Assembly: GCA_964627755.1 (NCBI GenBank)
Contig: CAZVIH010000022.1
Span: 6,494 to 70,493 of the forward strand
Direction: 5' to 3'
From: B10-G9 sp964627755
GTDB lineage: Bacteria; Chloroflexota; Anaerolineae; Anaerolineales; UBA11858
Length of the DNA: 64,000 nucleotides
Every line of letters starts with the position of its first letter. The stretch's first letter is position 1. Of this stretch, positions 44,445 through 54,364 are shown piece after piece. Made by a program: the position numbers and the translations under genes. The notes below the pieces were generated by a model. It did no database searches. It had not been told where the DNA came from and worked only from the letters and a program-made list of their open reading frames with translations.

Positions 44445-45263
44445 ATGTCTGGGACAGGTGAGCAAATTCGTTTAGCCCGCTTATTTAATGGATCGGAAAA
44501 CGCAGTGATTGTTGCGATCGATCACGGATTATATTTTGGGCCGCTAGAAGGTTTGATTGATCTGCCGAAAGTGATCAAGAATTTAACGCAGGCTGATGGC
44601 GTATTGTTAAGCGCTGGCATGGTTTCGCATTGCGCTGATTTTTTTAAAAAACGGGGAGCGCCCTCGATGATAGTTCGTTTAAATTGGGCGACAAATTATG
44701 TAGCGCCGTGGAATTATGAACATTCCCATTCTGTTAACCTCCTTTCTGTTGCTGAAGCTTTAAACCTTGGTGCTGATATTGTGGTTGGCAGTGTTACTTT
44801 AAAAACCCCCGATCAGGCAGAAGATGCCCGGAATGTAGAATTATTTGCCAGTTATGTGCAACAAAAATTGATAGCTGGTGTTCCGATTATTTGTGAGGTT
44901 TATCCAATTGGCGGGGATCACGCTCAGCCTGAGGATTTACAGGAACAGGTTGCCTTTGGCTGCCGTATGGCAGCTGAATTTGGTGCAGATTTGATAAAAA
45001 CTTTCTATACAGGAAAAGGTTTTAGCAAAATTGCAGCAGCTACCCCCATCCCGATTTTTGCACTGGGCGCTTTGAAGAAACCTACCGAAAAAGACGCCTT
45101 ATTAGCTGCAGCCCAGGCTATCTCCAGCGGAGCAAGGGGAGTTGTTTTTGGCAGGAATGTTGTTCAAGCTAAAGAACCAGAAAGGCTTCTGGAAGCTTTA
45201 AAAGAGGTTGTCAAGCAGGGAATGTCCCCGGATAAAGCAGCAGAAAAATATCACATTCAATAG
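44445..45263 (+). CDS. class I (DeoC/FbaB/LsrF-type) aldolase
   Basis: 272 residues, GAAGGAG ribosome site. Motifs: VIVAIDHGLYFGP (start of barrel), ADGVLLSAGM, GADIVVGSVTLKT, ICEVYPIGG, and the Schiff-base Lys in ADLIKTFYTG, then GARGVVFGRNVVQ (phosphate site). It is predicted to cleave a phosphorylated keto-sugar to a triose phosphate and an aldehyde or ketone. It is first in the rightward operon, 2 bases before the FGGY kinase. Confidence 0.88.
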   Translation: MSGTGEQIRLARLFNGSENAVIVAIDHGLYFGPLEGLIDLPKVIKNLTQADGVLLSAGMVSHCADFFKKRGAPSMIVRLNWATNYVAPWNYEHSHSVNLLSVAEALNLGADIVVGSVTLKTPDQAEDARNVELFASYVQQKLIAGVPIICEVYPIGGDHAQPEDLQEQVAFGCRMAAEFGADLIKTFYTGKGFSKIAAATPIPIFALGALKKPTEKDALLAAAQAISSGARGVVFGRNVVQAKEPERLLEALKEVVKQGMSPDKAAEKYHIQ

Positions 45264-45265
45264 CT

Positions 45266-46777
45266 ATGGATTTATTACTGGGAATTGATATTGGTACTAC
45301 ATCTGTCAAGGCGGGAGTTTTCAGCATTGGTGGAGAGTGTTTGAGTGTCGCCCACCAAGATTATATCCTCCAGACTCCGGCGGTGGATCAAGTTGAGATC
45401 GACGCGGAAATATATTGGAGGGCGACCATCTCGGTTGTCAAGCAAGTATTAGGAAGTGGGAATATATCCAGTCATGATATTTCTGGTATAGGCGTTTCCA
45501 GCCAGGGGGAGACCCTTGTGGCTGTTGATGCTCTTGGGAATCCTGTTTTCCCTGCGATAGTATGGTTGGATAAACGAGCCCAAATTCAGGCAGAAGATCT
45601 TAAACCTCATTTGGAGAATGATGTATACCATCATACAGGCATCCCTGATATTAATCCAACCTGGACCGCTTGCAAGATCGCCTGGTTAAAAGATAATCAG
45701 CCGGAGATCTATCAAAAAACAGCCAAGTTCCTCTTGGTTCAGGATTTTATTATCTTCAAGCTCACAGGCCGGTTTGTTACCGATGGATCGGTTTCCAGTA
45801 CAACGATGCTCTATGATATTGTTTCCCATAATTGGTGGGGAGATGCCCTTGATTTGATAGGACTCGAGCCCGAAAAGCTGGCAAATATTTCCAACCCCGG
45901 AAACATTGCCGGTGATCTCACGCCAGCAGCAGCTGAGATCTTGGGACTCCCGTCAGGAGTACCTGTCGTCCTGGGAGGTATGGATCAGGCAGTGGGCGCA
46001 GTTGGGGCAGGCAATATTGTATCGGAGATGGTATCTGAGACTACCGGCGGAGCTCTGGCCATCCAGGTAACTTTAAATAGACCAGATTTGGATCCAACTC
46101 ACCAGGTTCCTGTATATCTCCATAGTGTGCCTGATCGTTATCTATTTGTTCCTGTGTGTGATACAGGTGGTATGGCTCTGCAATGGTTCAGGGATGTTTT
46201 TAATTCTGCCGAATTTGACCAGGCCAAAAAGGACAACCAGAATATATATGATCTGCTAACCAGATCAGCAGCTGAGGTCCCGGCAGGATGCGAAGGTTTG
46301 ATTATGCTTCCTCACTTGATGGGCGCATTCAGTCCTGAATATAATGCTCAAGCCCGCGGAGCATATGTAGGTTTTACTTTGTATCACAAAAAAAACCATT
46401 TTACCCGAGCAGTATTGGAAGCCGTAGCTTTTATGCTGCGGAGGAATTTGGAGTTAATTAAAAAATCCGGAATCGAGATTCAGGAAATCCGTTCGACAGG
46501 CGGGGGAGCGGCCAGCCGGTTATGGAGGCAGATCAAAGCCGATGTATGTCAGATCCCTGTGGTGACATTAAAGAATAATGATACAGCACTGATGGGCGAT
46601 GCTATTTTAACTGCCGTAGCAGCGGGATTTTATAGCTCTCCAGAAGATGCAGTGCTGAAAATGGTCACTATCTCAGAGAAATTATCGCCTATCCCTGAAA
46701 ATAGTGTTATCTATGAAAATGTATATCAAGATTATTGTAGATTAAACGATGTTTTGGATCCTTATTTTCGCCGTTGA
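45266..46777 (+). CDS. FGGY-family carbohydrate kinase
   Basis: 503 residues. ATPase fold motifs: LLGIDIGTTSVKAGVFSIGG, AIVWLDKRA (catalytic region D-x-R), a VLGGMDQAVGAVGAG phosphate-2 loop and the C-terminal RSTGGGAASRLWRQIKADV adenosine motif. It resembles xylulokinase- and L-fuculokinase-type enzymes. It would phosphorylate the ketose made by the isomerase two genes on. It overlaps nothing but is only 2 bases after the aldolase. Confidence 0.93.
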   Translation: MDLLLGIDIGTTSVKAGVFSIGGECLSVAHQDYILQTPAVDQVEIDAEIYWRATISVVKQVLGSGNISSHDISGIGVSSQGETLVAVDALGNPVFPAIVWLDKRAQIQAEDLKPHLENDVYHHTGIPDINPTWTACKIAWLKDNQPEIYQKTAKFLLVQDFIIFKLTGRFVTDGSVSSTTMLYDIVSHNWWGDALDLIGLEPEKLANISNPGNIAGDLTPAAAEILGLPSGVPVVLGGMDQAVGAVGAGNIVSEMVSETTGGALAIQVTLNRPDLDPTHQVPVYLHSVPDRYLFVPVCDTGGMALQWFRDVFNSAEFDQAKKDNQNIYDLLTRSAAEVPAGCEGLIMLPHLMGAFSPEYNAQARGAYVGFTLYHKKNHFTRAVLEAVAFMLRRNLELIKKSGIEIQEIRSTGGGAASRLWRQIKADVCQIPVVTLKNNDTALMGDAILTAVAAGFYSSPEDAVLKMVTISEKLSPIPENSVIYENVYQDYCRLNDVLDPYFRR

Positions 46778-46853
46778 TAGCACTTTTGTGATCAAGATGC
46801 AGCTGAGTAGAATAAAATCATAACCTGCCCAATTAGCTTTCAGGAGGAATTTT

Positions 46854-48248
46854 ATGAATAACAAACCCAAAATCGGATTATTTGTGACAGCGTTGTTAGA
46901 GGATGACTACAATAAAACGGGTCATATGCGCCCGAAGATGAGTGAAGCTACGGATCGGATTGCCCAAATATTAGCTCCTTATGGCGAGGTCATTAATCCG
47001 GGTTTTATTGAATACGAACCGGATGCTGACCGAGCGACCCAGATTTTTAATTCATCTGAGATTGATTTGTTGATTGCTATTGAGTTGGCTTATCAAAAAG
47101 GCATCATTCCAATGCGGACCCTGTTGCGAGTGAATGCGCCAATTCTGGTCTGGAATACGCAGCAAATTCGCCGCTTACCAGAGGATGCTGATTTTGACAT
47201 CATTATGGAAAATTCCGGCATGGCTGGCCTTCCGGAATTAACGAGTGCCTTAATCCGCAGCGGGGTTCCCTTTGATCTTCTTACCAGTCATATAGATGAT
47301 CCGGAAGGACTCGAGCAGATTGGACAATACGCAAAAGCTGCCGGAGCAATCCGCAGGTTGGAGAAAATGCGGATTGGGATCATCGGCCATCCTTTTGAAG
47401 GTATGACGGATTTAATGGTTGATTACTTAAGTTTCCGAGATATTATCGGACCGGTCTGTTGGCCCCTTGAACCTGAAAAGGTTGCTATCCTGGCGTCTCA
47501 AATGGATAGCGAAAGAGTAAAGAAGTTTATGAAGGATCAAGCCCAGAAATATGACGCCAGCGAAATGCCAGATGATCTTTTTGAGCATTCTGCCAGGCTG
47601 GCTCTTGCGCTGCTGGATGTTTCCCGGGAGTATAAATTCGATGGTTTGGCGACCTTTGACCAGATCTGGCTGACGGATCCGCGAGTAGGGATCATCCCCA
47701 GCTATGGTACAGGATATCTTTGTGCAGAACACGTCCCGGTAGCGACGGAAGCTGATGTCACCACTTTATCAGCGATGATGATCCTTCAGGAACTGGCAGG
47801 AGAGGCAACCTTCTTGGAGAATTATGTGATCGATTTCGATGAAGATGCCATCATCCTCTCCCATGACGGACATGGGAATCCTGCGCTGGCGGCAAACCCT
47901 AAAGATGTTCGTATCAAACCGAGCATCTATTATGAAGGTGTGAATGGGCGAGGAGCGGGATTGGAATTTGCCTATAAACCAGGTCCGGTAACCATCCTCT
48001 CATTAATTCCTCTGGGAGATGGGGATTGGCGATTAATTGTTGGTGAGGGTGAATCCCTCCCGATCCAGCCTCGTCCGGTTGCGGCACCCCAAATGCTCTT
48101 CCGCTACAAAAATGGCACGATCACGGAATTTTGTGATCGCTGGCTATTAGCAGGATCTCCCCATCATATGGCACTGGCGTATGGACACCTTGCTGATCAA
48201 GTTGAGAAGGTTGGAAATTTATTAGGAATTGAGGTGGTATCGATTTAG
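46854..48248 (+). CDS. L-fucose/L-arabinose isomerase-family protein
   Basis: 464 residues, AGGAGG ribosome site. The N-terminal Rossmann-like part (KIGLFVTALLEDDYNKTG, LLIAIELAYQKG) and the central domain (MRIGIIGHPFEGMTDLMVDY) follow AraA/FucI. Likely metal ligands are Glu in EHVPVATEADV, Asp/Glu and His in VIDFDEDAIILSHDGHGN, and His in GSPHHMALAYGH. It converts an aldose to a ketose using Mn2+. The exact sugar cannot be told. It lies between the kinase and a hydrolase-like gene. Confidence 0.85.
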   Translation: MNNKPKIGLFVTALLEDDYNKTGHMRPKMSEATDRIAQILAPYGEVINPGFIEYEPDADRATQIFNSSEIDLLIAIELAYQKGIIPMRTLLRVNAPILVWNTQQIRRLPEDADFDIIMENSGMAGLPELTSALIRSGVPFDLLTSHIDDPEGLEQIGQYAKAAGAIRRLEKMRIGIIGHPFEGMTDLMVDYLSFRDIIGPVCWPLEPEKVAILASQMDSERVKKFMKDQAQKYDASEMPDDLFEHSARLALALLDVSREYKFDGLATFDQIWLTDPRVGIIPSYGTGYLCAEHVPVATEADVTTLSAMMILQELAGEATFLENYVIDFDEDAIILSHDGHGNPALAANPKDVRIKPSIYYEGVNGRGAGLEFAYKPGPVTILSLIPLGDGDWRLIVGEGESLPIQPRPVAAPQMLFRYKNGTITEFCDRWLLAGSPHHMALAYGHLADQVEKVGNLLGIEVVSI

Positions 48249-48266
48249 TTCCCTAAACAACCCGCT

Positions 48267-48306
48267 TTCCGGGTATCAGGTTACCAGAATAGACCGATAC
48301 CCGGAA
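48267..48306 (+). other. stem-loop in the operon gap after the isomerase gene
   Basis: Perfect 11-bp stem ttccgggtatc/gatacccggaa with an 18-base loop, no T-run. It could stabilise the upstream mRNA, set a processing point, or weakly attenuate the downstream importer genes. Confidence 0.5.
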
Positions 48307-48391
48307 GGCATGGAAACCATAATTATTTATTAACCAAACCTGCTCTTCCTGTTCTGCGGAGCCGGTATGTGAATACAAAGAGAAATTGCGT

Positions 48392-49870
48392 ATGATCTCC
48401 ATCAATGCCCATCAGGTCAAACTCGATGACGAGGAAGGATTATTGCCTTGGTCTTCCTACGATGATGTTGTCTGGTTGGCAATGGATTTCATCCACCGTT
48501 GTCCTGTAGATCAAAGGACAGGGCTGCCATGGTATCTCGCCTACTCGTGTTTCTGGACCGATCCCCTGCGGCCAACGATCTGGCCTGATAATCCGGCTGG
48601 TAAGTTCGCCATGGCTGTGGAAACCCTTGTGCGATATTACGCTTACTCCGGAGAGGAGTGGTTCACAGAAGTCGTCCGGACGATGTTAAATCGTTTGATC
48701 GATTACCATACATCTGCCGATGCTGCCTGGCCCCGGATTCCATATGCATCAGCTGAACCAATCTTCGGTAATTACTTCGGTGCCAGGGCAGATGGCCATT
48801 ATATTACCGAGCCGGATAAGGTTGCCCAGGCAGCTTGTGGATATGTATTGTTTTATAAATTTACAGGCGAAGATAGTTATCTTGATCACGCCTTACATTG
48901 CGGCCAGGTGCTGGCAGAAAAAATTGGCAGCCCTGATGAAAATAATTCACCCTGGCCGTTCCGGGTTGACGTAAGAGACGGAACAGTTGTTGAAGCTTAT
49001 ACCAGTCATGTGATTCCGGCTATCCGCCTTTTTGACTCATTGAGAGATCTTGGCCTGGATCCAGATAACAAGTTACTGACAGCCAGGGAGATTGCCTGGT
49101 CGTGGTTAATGGATTTTCCAATCCGGAATCAGTGTTGGAAAGGATATTTTGAGGATATTCGTCTGGATCCCGAGAATAAAAATCGCGATCAGTACAGCGC
49201 CCTGGAAACTGCAAGATTCCTGCTCATGAATCCCGACCAGGATCCCTCCTGGCAGGTCCATGCCAGGGAAATCATCGCTTGGGTCAAGGATACCTTAGGG
49301 GCAGACCCGTTCTATAAAGCGGTTCCGATCCATGAACAGATGTTTTGTTTCCATGTCATGGGATCCCATACCGCCAGGTTTGCCGCTATCTGTGCTCTTT
49401 ATGCCAGCTGTTCGGGGGAGCAGGAATATGCAGAACAGGCACGGCGGGCATTGAACTGGAGTACGTATATGGCTGATGACCAGGGTTGGGTCCGGGTGGG
49501 TACCGATGAGCCAGATTATCACAACCAGTGCTGGTTCACGGATGGATACTTTGATTATGTTCCCCATTTCCTGGACGGGATGGGGCTTATGCCTGAAACG
49601 GCACCCGGGGGAGCGGATCACCTGCTCAGGAGTTCATCGATCGTAAACAGTATTTCCTACGATCCCTTGCACATTAACTATCAGACTTATGATGAGTCTG
49701 GTGTGGAGCTTTTGAGTCTGACATTTATACCGACAATTATCCGCAGCAATGGGATCCGGCTGGAAGAGATAACGGACCCCACACAAAAAAGCGGATGGAG
49801 TTATGATCCTGACCGACATTTATTGCAGGTTTCTCATTCTGCTCCTGATGTGGAAGTGATTGGATTTTAA
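48392..49870 (+). CDS. six-hairpin (alpha/alpha-barrel) glycosidase-like protein
   Basis: About 492 residues from ATG 48392 (TTG 48386 also possible). It is rich in Trp, Tyr and Asp, with repeating helix pairs: VETLVRYYAYSGEEWFTEVV, GYVLFYKFTGEDSYLDHALH, HARGIIxW-like helices and ARRALNWSTYMAD. This suggests an alpha/alpha toroid as in GH88/GH105/GH127-like hydrolases or epimerases. There is no signal peptide, so it acts in the cytoplasm. I cannot name a catalytic residue. It lies between the isomerase and importer genes, so it probably acts on the imported glycoside or sugar acid. Confidence 0.6.
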   Translation: MISINAHQVKLDDEEGLLPWSSYDDVVWLAMDFIHRCPVDQRTGLPWYLAYSCFWTDPLRPTIWPDNPAGKFAMAVETLVRYYAYSGEEWFTEVVRTMLNRLIDYHTSADAAWPRIPYASAEPIFGNYFGARADGHYITEPDKVAQAACGYVLFYKFTGEDSYLDHALHCGQVLAEKIGSPDENNSPWPFRVDVRDGTVVEAYTSHVIPAIRLFDSLRDLGLDPDNKLLTAREIAWSWLMDFPIRNQCWKGYFEDIRLDPENKNRDQYSALETARFLLMNPDQDPSWQVHAREIIAWVKDTLGADPFYKAVPIHEQMFCFHVMGSHTARFAAICALYASCSGEQEYAEQARRALNWSTYMADDQGWVRVGTDEPDYHNQCWFTDGYFDYVPHFLDGMGLMPETAPGGADHLLRSSSIVNSISYDPLHINYQTYDESGVELLSLTFIPTIIRSNGIRLEEITDPTQKSGWSYDPDRHLLQVSHSAPDVEVIGF

Positions 49871-49886
49871 AGGGACTGGTGCGCTG

Positions 49887-50759
49887 ATGGAAGTTCTAAG
49901 TAACAAACAGATCAAAAATAGGAGAAGATTACTGGACTGGCTCCCTGTTCTGCCCTTCTTGATATTTTGCCTGGCGATAATGATCCTGCCCTTGTTCTTT
50001 ATGCTCAGGGGTAGCTTTACGGGTTCGGAAGGCCAGTTCACCCTGGAGCATTATGCCAAAATGAAAGCTTCGATCTATGCCAGTTCGTTTAAGAACAGCA
50101 TCTTGCTTTCCGGGATAACTGCGCTTCTGGGAGTTTCTATAGGTACAATAGTTGGATATTTTATTTGCCACTTAAAAAGTGAACGCGCCAAAGAACTGGT
50201 AACGGCTCTTTGTGATGTCACATCCAATTTCTCCGGCGCTCCCCTGGCTTTTGCCTTCATTGTAGTACTGGGCAGCAATGGTGTGTTAACACTGGCGTTA
50301 ACAAAATATCTCAATGTTGATCTGTATCCCGAATTCAGCATCTATTCCTTTTCAGGCTTAATCCTGTCATATACATATTTCCAGCTCCCATTAATGGTGT
50401 TATTGATCATTCCGGCAATAGCTGGTTTGAAGAAGGAATGGGAAGAGGCCGCCCACGGATTGGGAGCCAGCACTTTTCAGTACTGGCGATTAATAGGGAT
50501 TCCAGTTTTGTCACCAGCGATCACTGCAGGACTGCTGCTGTTATTTGCTAACGCATTTGGTGCATACGCCACTGCCTACACACTCACGGAATTTCGATAC
50601 CCGCTGGTGACACTGCAGTTGGGGTTCCTCTTAACGGGAGAAGTCTTCCGCGATCCCGGTGCAGGCGACGCAATGGGGATTCTGACTTTACTATTAATGG
50701 GAATCTCGATTCTGTTCTATCAACTTGCTGTCAAACAGGGAAGAAAATGGCAACAATGA
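49887..50759 (+). CDS. ABC importer permease 1 (PotB/spermidine-iron type)
   Basis: ATG 49887 is preferred over an upstream TTG (49860); 290 residues. Six spans with a leading N-terminal span (LPVLPFLIFCLAIMILPLFF) and a binding-protein-dependent transport motif EEAAHGLGASTFQYWRLIGI, the EAA loop that contacts the ATPase. It overlaps the second permease gene by 13 bases. The Pot-type family moves polyamines, iron, phosphonates or small sugars. Confidence 0.88.
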   Translation: MEVLSNKQIKNRRRLLDWLPVLPFLIFCLAIMILPLFFMLRGSFTGSEGQFTLEHYAKMKASIYASSFKNSILLSGITALLGVSIGTIVGYFICHLKSERAKELVTALCDVTSNFSGAPLAFAFIVVLGSNGVLTLALTKYLNVDLYPEFSIYSFSGLILSYTYFQLPLMVLLIIPAIAGLKKEWEEAAHGLGASTFQYWRLIGIPVLSPAITAGLLLLFANAFGAYATAYTLTEFRYPLVTLQLGFLLTGEVFRDPGAGDAMGILTLLLMGISILFYQLAVKQGRKWQQ

Positions 50760-51610
50760 AGAAAAAAGGTCCACTCCCGGGTTTGTTTATTGGCGGTTTT
50801 CTATTTTATATGCTGCTGCCAATAGTAGCGACATACGCCTTCTCAATAGCTACGCGGTGGGATAGGACTATCCTTCCAGAAGGTTTAACATTGGATTGGT
50901 ATAAAGTCGCTTTCATGGATAGATGGTTTTTGATCGTATTTAAAAATTCTCTGGTGCTTTCATTCAGCACTGTCATCGCTAGTATCCTGATCATTGTTCC
51001 TACTGCGTACTGGGTTCATTTACGTGTTCCTCGAGCAAGGCCGATTCTGGACCTGATCAGCACACTGCCATTTGCTATCCCTGGCGTTGTGCTCTCATTG
51101 GGTTTGATAAGGCTCTATGCCCAACCTCCGTTAATGCTGGCCCGCACCCCCGCAATGCTGGTGGCAGCTTATGTGATCTTTACCATGCCTTTTATGTACC
51201 GTCCGGTAGTAAACAGTTTGAAAGCGGTCAATATTAAGGTCCTAACTGAAGCAGCCCAGAGTTTGGGATCATCCTGGCTGCGTACCCTACGCCAGGTGAT
51301 TTTACCGAACATCATGCCCGGAATTATCAGCGGAGGTTTACTGGTATTTGCGACTATATTCGGAGAATTTACGATCGCGACTTTTCTGGTGGGAGCCCGA
51401 TATAAAACATTCCCAATGCAGCTGGTGTATTACACCCGCAGGGATGGCAGGATTGCTTCTGCCTATTCGGTGATCAGTTTTACAATCGCCTGGGTTAGTT
51501 CATTAATCATCCTCTGGGTTGCGGCCTGGGGAGCAAAGAGGACATCCGGATCCGGGCATTCAATAAAAGATAAAGATCTACAGATCAATATCGCAGGAGA
51601 CCAAAAATGA
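50747..51610 (+). CDS. ABC importer permease 2 (PotC type)
   Basis: 287 residues, six spans. The N-terminal span is FIGGFLFYMLLPIVATYAFS, and the EAA motif is TEAAQSLGSSWLRTLRQVIL. It is the partner of the preceding permease, and its stop overlaps the ATPase start by ATGA. The pairing of two different permeases of about 290 residues is typical of the PotBC/PhnUV class. Confidence 0.88.
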   Translation: MATMKKKGPLPGLFIGGFLFYMLLPIVATYAFSIATRWDRTILPEGLTLDWYKVAFMDRWFLIVFKNSLVLSFSTVIASILIIVPTAYWVHLRVPRARPILDLISTLPFAIPGVVLSLGLIRLYAQPPLMLARTPAMLVAAYVIFTMPFMYRPVVNSLKAVNIKVLTEAAQSLGSSWLRTLRQVILPNIMPGIISGGLLVFATIFGEFTIATFLVGARYKTFPMQLVYYTRRDGRIASAYSVISFTIAWVSSLIILWVAAWGAKRTSGSGHSIKDKDLQINIAGDQK

Positions 51611-52707
51611 GTTACCTCGTTCTGAAAAACCTGAACAAGGCTTATGAAGGTACGATCGCTGTAAATGACTTTAATCTTCAAGTTGAGAAAGGGGAATTCA
51701 TCTCTCTTTTAGGTCCATCGGGTTGTGGAAAAACAACTACACTGCGGATGATAGCCGGATTTGAAACGCCAGATAACGGTCATATCCAGTTGGATGGCGA
51801 GGATATCACATCAGCTTCACCCAATCAACGCGGTATGGGTATGGTATTCCAGTCCTACGCTCTATTCCCGAATATGACTGCCTGGAATAACGTGGCATTT
51901 GGTTTGCGTGTTTCCAAGCAACCTTCAACAGTGGTTAATAAACGTGTAAATGAACTGCTGGATTTGGTTGGTTTGGCCGATGATGGCCATAAATATGCTG
52001 CTGAAATGAGTGGGGGTCAGCAGCAGCGGGTGGCTCTTGCCCGGGCGTTAGCTATCGAACCGAGAGTTCTGCTGCTGGATGAGCCTTTGAGCGCATTGGA
52101 CGCTGTTGTCCGAGTTTCACTTCGCCATGAAATCAGACGCATCCAGACTGCTCTTGGAATCACAACTATATATGTGACCCATGACCAGGAGGAAGCCCTC
52201 TCGATTTCAGATCGGGTGGTGGTTATGCGCCAGGCTGTGATTGAACAGATAGGTACACCAGAAGAAATATATGTCCAACCCCAAACCCATTTTGTGGCAA
52301 CATTTGTAGGCACTATCAACCAATTTCCGGGAATTTTAAAAGACAGCAAACTAGGATTAGTAGCATGTCATTCAGGGGATTTGAATTTGTTTGTTCCTCC
52401 CATCACTGACGGAAAGGTGCAGGATGGTGGTGCGCTCACAATTATGGTGCGACCGGAAGAAATCCGTGTAAATAAAATTGGAACAGATCATGATCTTTCT
52501 AATTCGCTGGATGCGAATTTAAAAACAATCACCCTGTTAGGTCCTGTAACTCGACTGACACTTGAATATCACGGTCAATCTATTTTCGCTGATATCAGAA
52601 CGGTTGATCGACATCGATTTGATCTAAACAAACCTGTACAGTTATCTTTCTCACGCGAAGCCTGCAGCATAATGCCAAAGGTTGAGCTTTCCAATGGTGA
52701 TAACTGA
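51607..52707 (+). CDS. ABC importer ATPase (PotA-like, TOBE domain)
   Basis: 366 residues. Walker A is GPSGCGKTT, Q-loop MVFQSYAL, signature MSGGQQQR, Walker B LLLDEPLSALD, H-loop VTHDQEE. A C-terminal TOBE/OB-fold regulatory domain (about 245-360) contains MVRPEEIRVN. It energises the importer. It is the third gene of the importer block, followed 105 bases later by the binding protein. Confidence 0.93.
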   Translation: MSYLVLKNLNKAYEGTIAVNDFNLQVEKGEFISLLGPSGCGKTTTLRMIAGFETPDNGHIQLDGEDITSASPNQRGMGMVFQSYALFPNMTAWNNVAFGLRVSKQPSTVVNKRVNELLDLVGLADDGHKYAAEMSGGQQQRVALARALAIEPRVLLLDEPLSALDAVVRVSLRHEIRRIQTALGITTIYVTHDQEEALSISDRVVVMRQAVIEQIGTPEEIYVQPQTHFVATFVGTINQFPGILKDSKLGLVACHSGDLNLFVPPITDGKVQDGGALTIMVRPEEIRVNKIGTDHDLSNSLDANLKTITLLGPVTRLTLEYHGQSIFADIRTVDRHRFDLNKPVQLSFSREACSIMPKVELSNGDN

Positions 52708-52720
52708 CTCGAATATAAAA

Positions 52721-52770
52721 AAGGAGGTAATTATAAAGATATTTCAACTCTTGGTTTTACCTGAAACCAA
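52721..52770 (+). other. orphan ribosome-binding-site-like motif and stem-loop before the binding-protein gene
   Basis: AAGGAGG (52721-52727) is not followed by a start codon at the right distance. A stem ttggttt/aaaccaa (52751-52757 and 52764-52770, 6-base loop) follows. Such stems before binding-protein genes often protect mRNA and raise expression above that of the membrane subunits. Confidence 0.45.
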
Positions 52771-52812
52771 TAACAACACAAAAGTGATATTAGTTCTTTG
52801 GAGGAATTGAAG

Positions 52813-53961
52813 ATGAAAAAAAGATTAATACTGAGTATATTGCTAATTGTTGCGTTGATGATCTCGCTATCAGCTTGCAAGCCAGCTGCTCCGGTCGAAG
52901 AAGTGCAGGAAGAGGAAGCTGCACCGGTTGAAGCCGCTCCTGCGGAAGAAGCAGAAGAAGAGCCTGCAGCAGAAGTTGAAGAAGAAGTTGATCCAATGGC
53001 AGCTCTTGTTGAAGCAGCCCAGGCGGAAGGAGAGATCGTTAGTTATGGCTTGCCGGATGATTGGGTTAACTACGGTGGTATGTGGGAGCTTTACGATGCC
53101 GCTTATGGCATTCCTCACCTTGATACCGATATGGGAAGTGGTGAGATCATTGCTGCTCTGCAGGCTGAAGCGGGTGCTGGTGTCGCAGATATCACAGATC
53201 TTGGTGTAAACTTTGCCAGCCAGGTCGTTGAAGATGGGCTCTCGCAGGCCTATAAACATGCTTACTGGGATGAGGTCCCGGATTATGCAAAAGATGCTGA
53301 TGGCTTGTGGTCAGCTGCCTATTGGGGTGCGATTGGATTCTGTGTGAATACAGATCTCGTTGATACTGTCCCGACCAGCTGGGCGGAATTGCTGGATGAG
53401 CAGTATGTTGGTAAGGTATCGATGAAAGACCCCCGAAAATCAGGCACCGCAAACTCAGTGGTTCTTGGAGCTGTTTTCGGCAACGGTGGAGATGAGACAA
53501 ACGTTCAACCGGGTATCGATTACTTCACCCAAATGTTTGATCTTGGCATTTTGAATGCGGTCTCTCCCGGGACATCACAGATCCAGGCAGGAGAAGTTGC
53601 CATCGCATTATTCTGGGATTTTGATTGCCTGAGCAAAGCGGATGATCTTGGTATGCCGCTGCAATTGGTAATCCCCAGTGATGGGACAGTTGCTGGTTTA
53701 TACACCCAGTTCATTACTGCTGGTGCACCCCATCCCAATGCCGCAAAATTGATGTTGGAACTTGAATTCTCCGATGCTGGACAGTTAGCCTATGCTCAGG
53801 GATTTACACATCCGATCCGGAATATTGAATTGCCTGATGAACTAGCGGCGAAATTCCCCCCGGCGGAAGCTTATGACTCCGTGTCCTTCCCGAAAGATTT
53901 CTCAATGTTAACTGACGCAGCTGCCAAAATTGCAGAAGGTTGGGAGAATATCGCTCAATAA
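52813..53961 (+). CDS. extracellular solute-binding lipoprotein of the importer
   Basis: ATG 52813, with GGAGG 8 bases upstream; about 382 residues. A signal peptide with lipobox SLSAC at residues about 17-21 is followed by a Glu/Ala-rich acidic tether (about 25-62). The rest is a type 2 binding protein of the spermidine/iron/2-aminoethylphosphonate class: EIVSYGLPDDWVNYGGMWEL, VADITDLGVNFASQVVEDGL, VTYWGAIGF-like AYWGAIGFCVNTD, TSWAELLDEQYVGKVSM and IQAGEVAIALFWDFDC. It collects substrate for the importer. Confidence 0.88.
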   Translation: MKKRLILSILLIVALMISLSACKPAAPVEEVQEEEAAPVEAAPAEEAEEEPAAEVEEEVDPMAALVEAAQAEGEIVSYGLPDDWVNYGGMWELYDAAYGIPHLDTDMGSGEIIAALQAEAGAGVADITDLGVNFASQVVEDGLSQAYKHAYWDEVPDYAKDADGLWSAAYWGAIGFCVNTDLVDTVPTSWAELLDEQYVGKVSMKDPRKSGTANSVVLGAVFGNGGDETNVQPGIDYFTQMFDLGILNAVSPGTSQIQAGEVAIALFWDFDCLSKADDLGMPLQLVIPSDGTVAGLYTQFITAGAPHPNAAKLMLELEFSDAGQLAYAQGFTHPIRNIELPDELAAKFPPAEAYDSVSFPKDFSMLTDAAAKIAEGWENIAQ

Positions 53962-53983
53962 GGTTTGAAGTTTTAACCCTTAG

Positions 53984-54027
53984 AAACATGGTACGGAAGT
54001 GAATCATTAGGCTTTCGTACCATGTTT
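53984..54027 (+). terminator. hairpin after the importer operon
   Basis: Perfect 12-bp stem aaacatggtacg/cgtaccatgttt with a 20-base loop that can pair further (gaag/cttt). The downstream sequence is only moderately T-rich (ATCATCTTGTTTC). The rest of the 403-base gap 53962-54364 contains a TTGACA at 54188-54193 but no gene. Confidence 0.65.
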
Positions 54028-54364
54028 ATCATCTTGTTTCTCAATTCGAAATCAGGTATTTTGATTTGATTCGGATTTTTTGGTTCAGTAAATTTATTTT
54101 GCTGCTAGATTGTATTAGCAGAATAGCAATTGATAACTTCCGTTCTGATCATTAGTGGCACAATATGTCAGATGGTTTATTCATTTCTTGACACCATGGT
54201 AAATTATATTATGGATAACCCCGGGTTCAAAACTATGTTCTGTTCGAAGAAGAATTGATGTATGAATTTTGGGTTTGTTTCAACGAGATATAACAATCTA
54301 TTTTCTTTCTATTCGGGGAAGCCAACCGGGGTGATAACATCTAAGCTCCAGCCTAGGAATAATT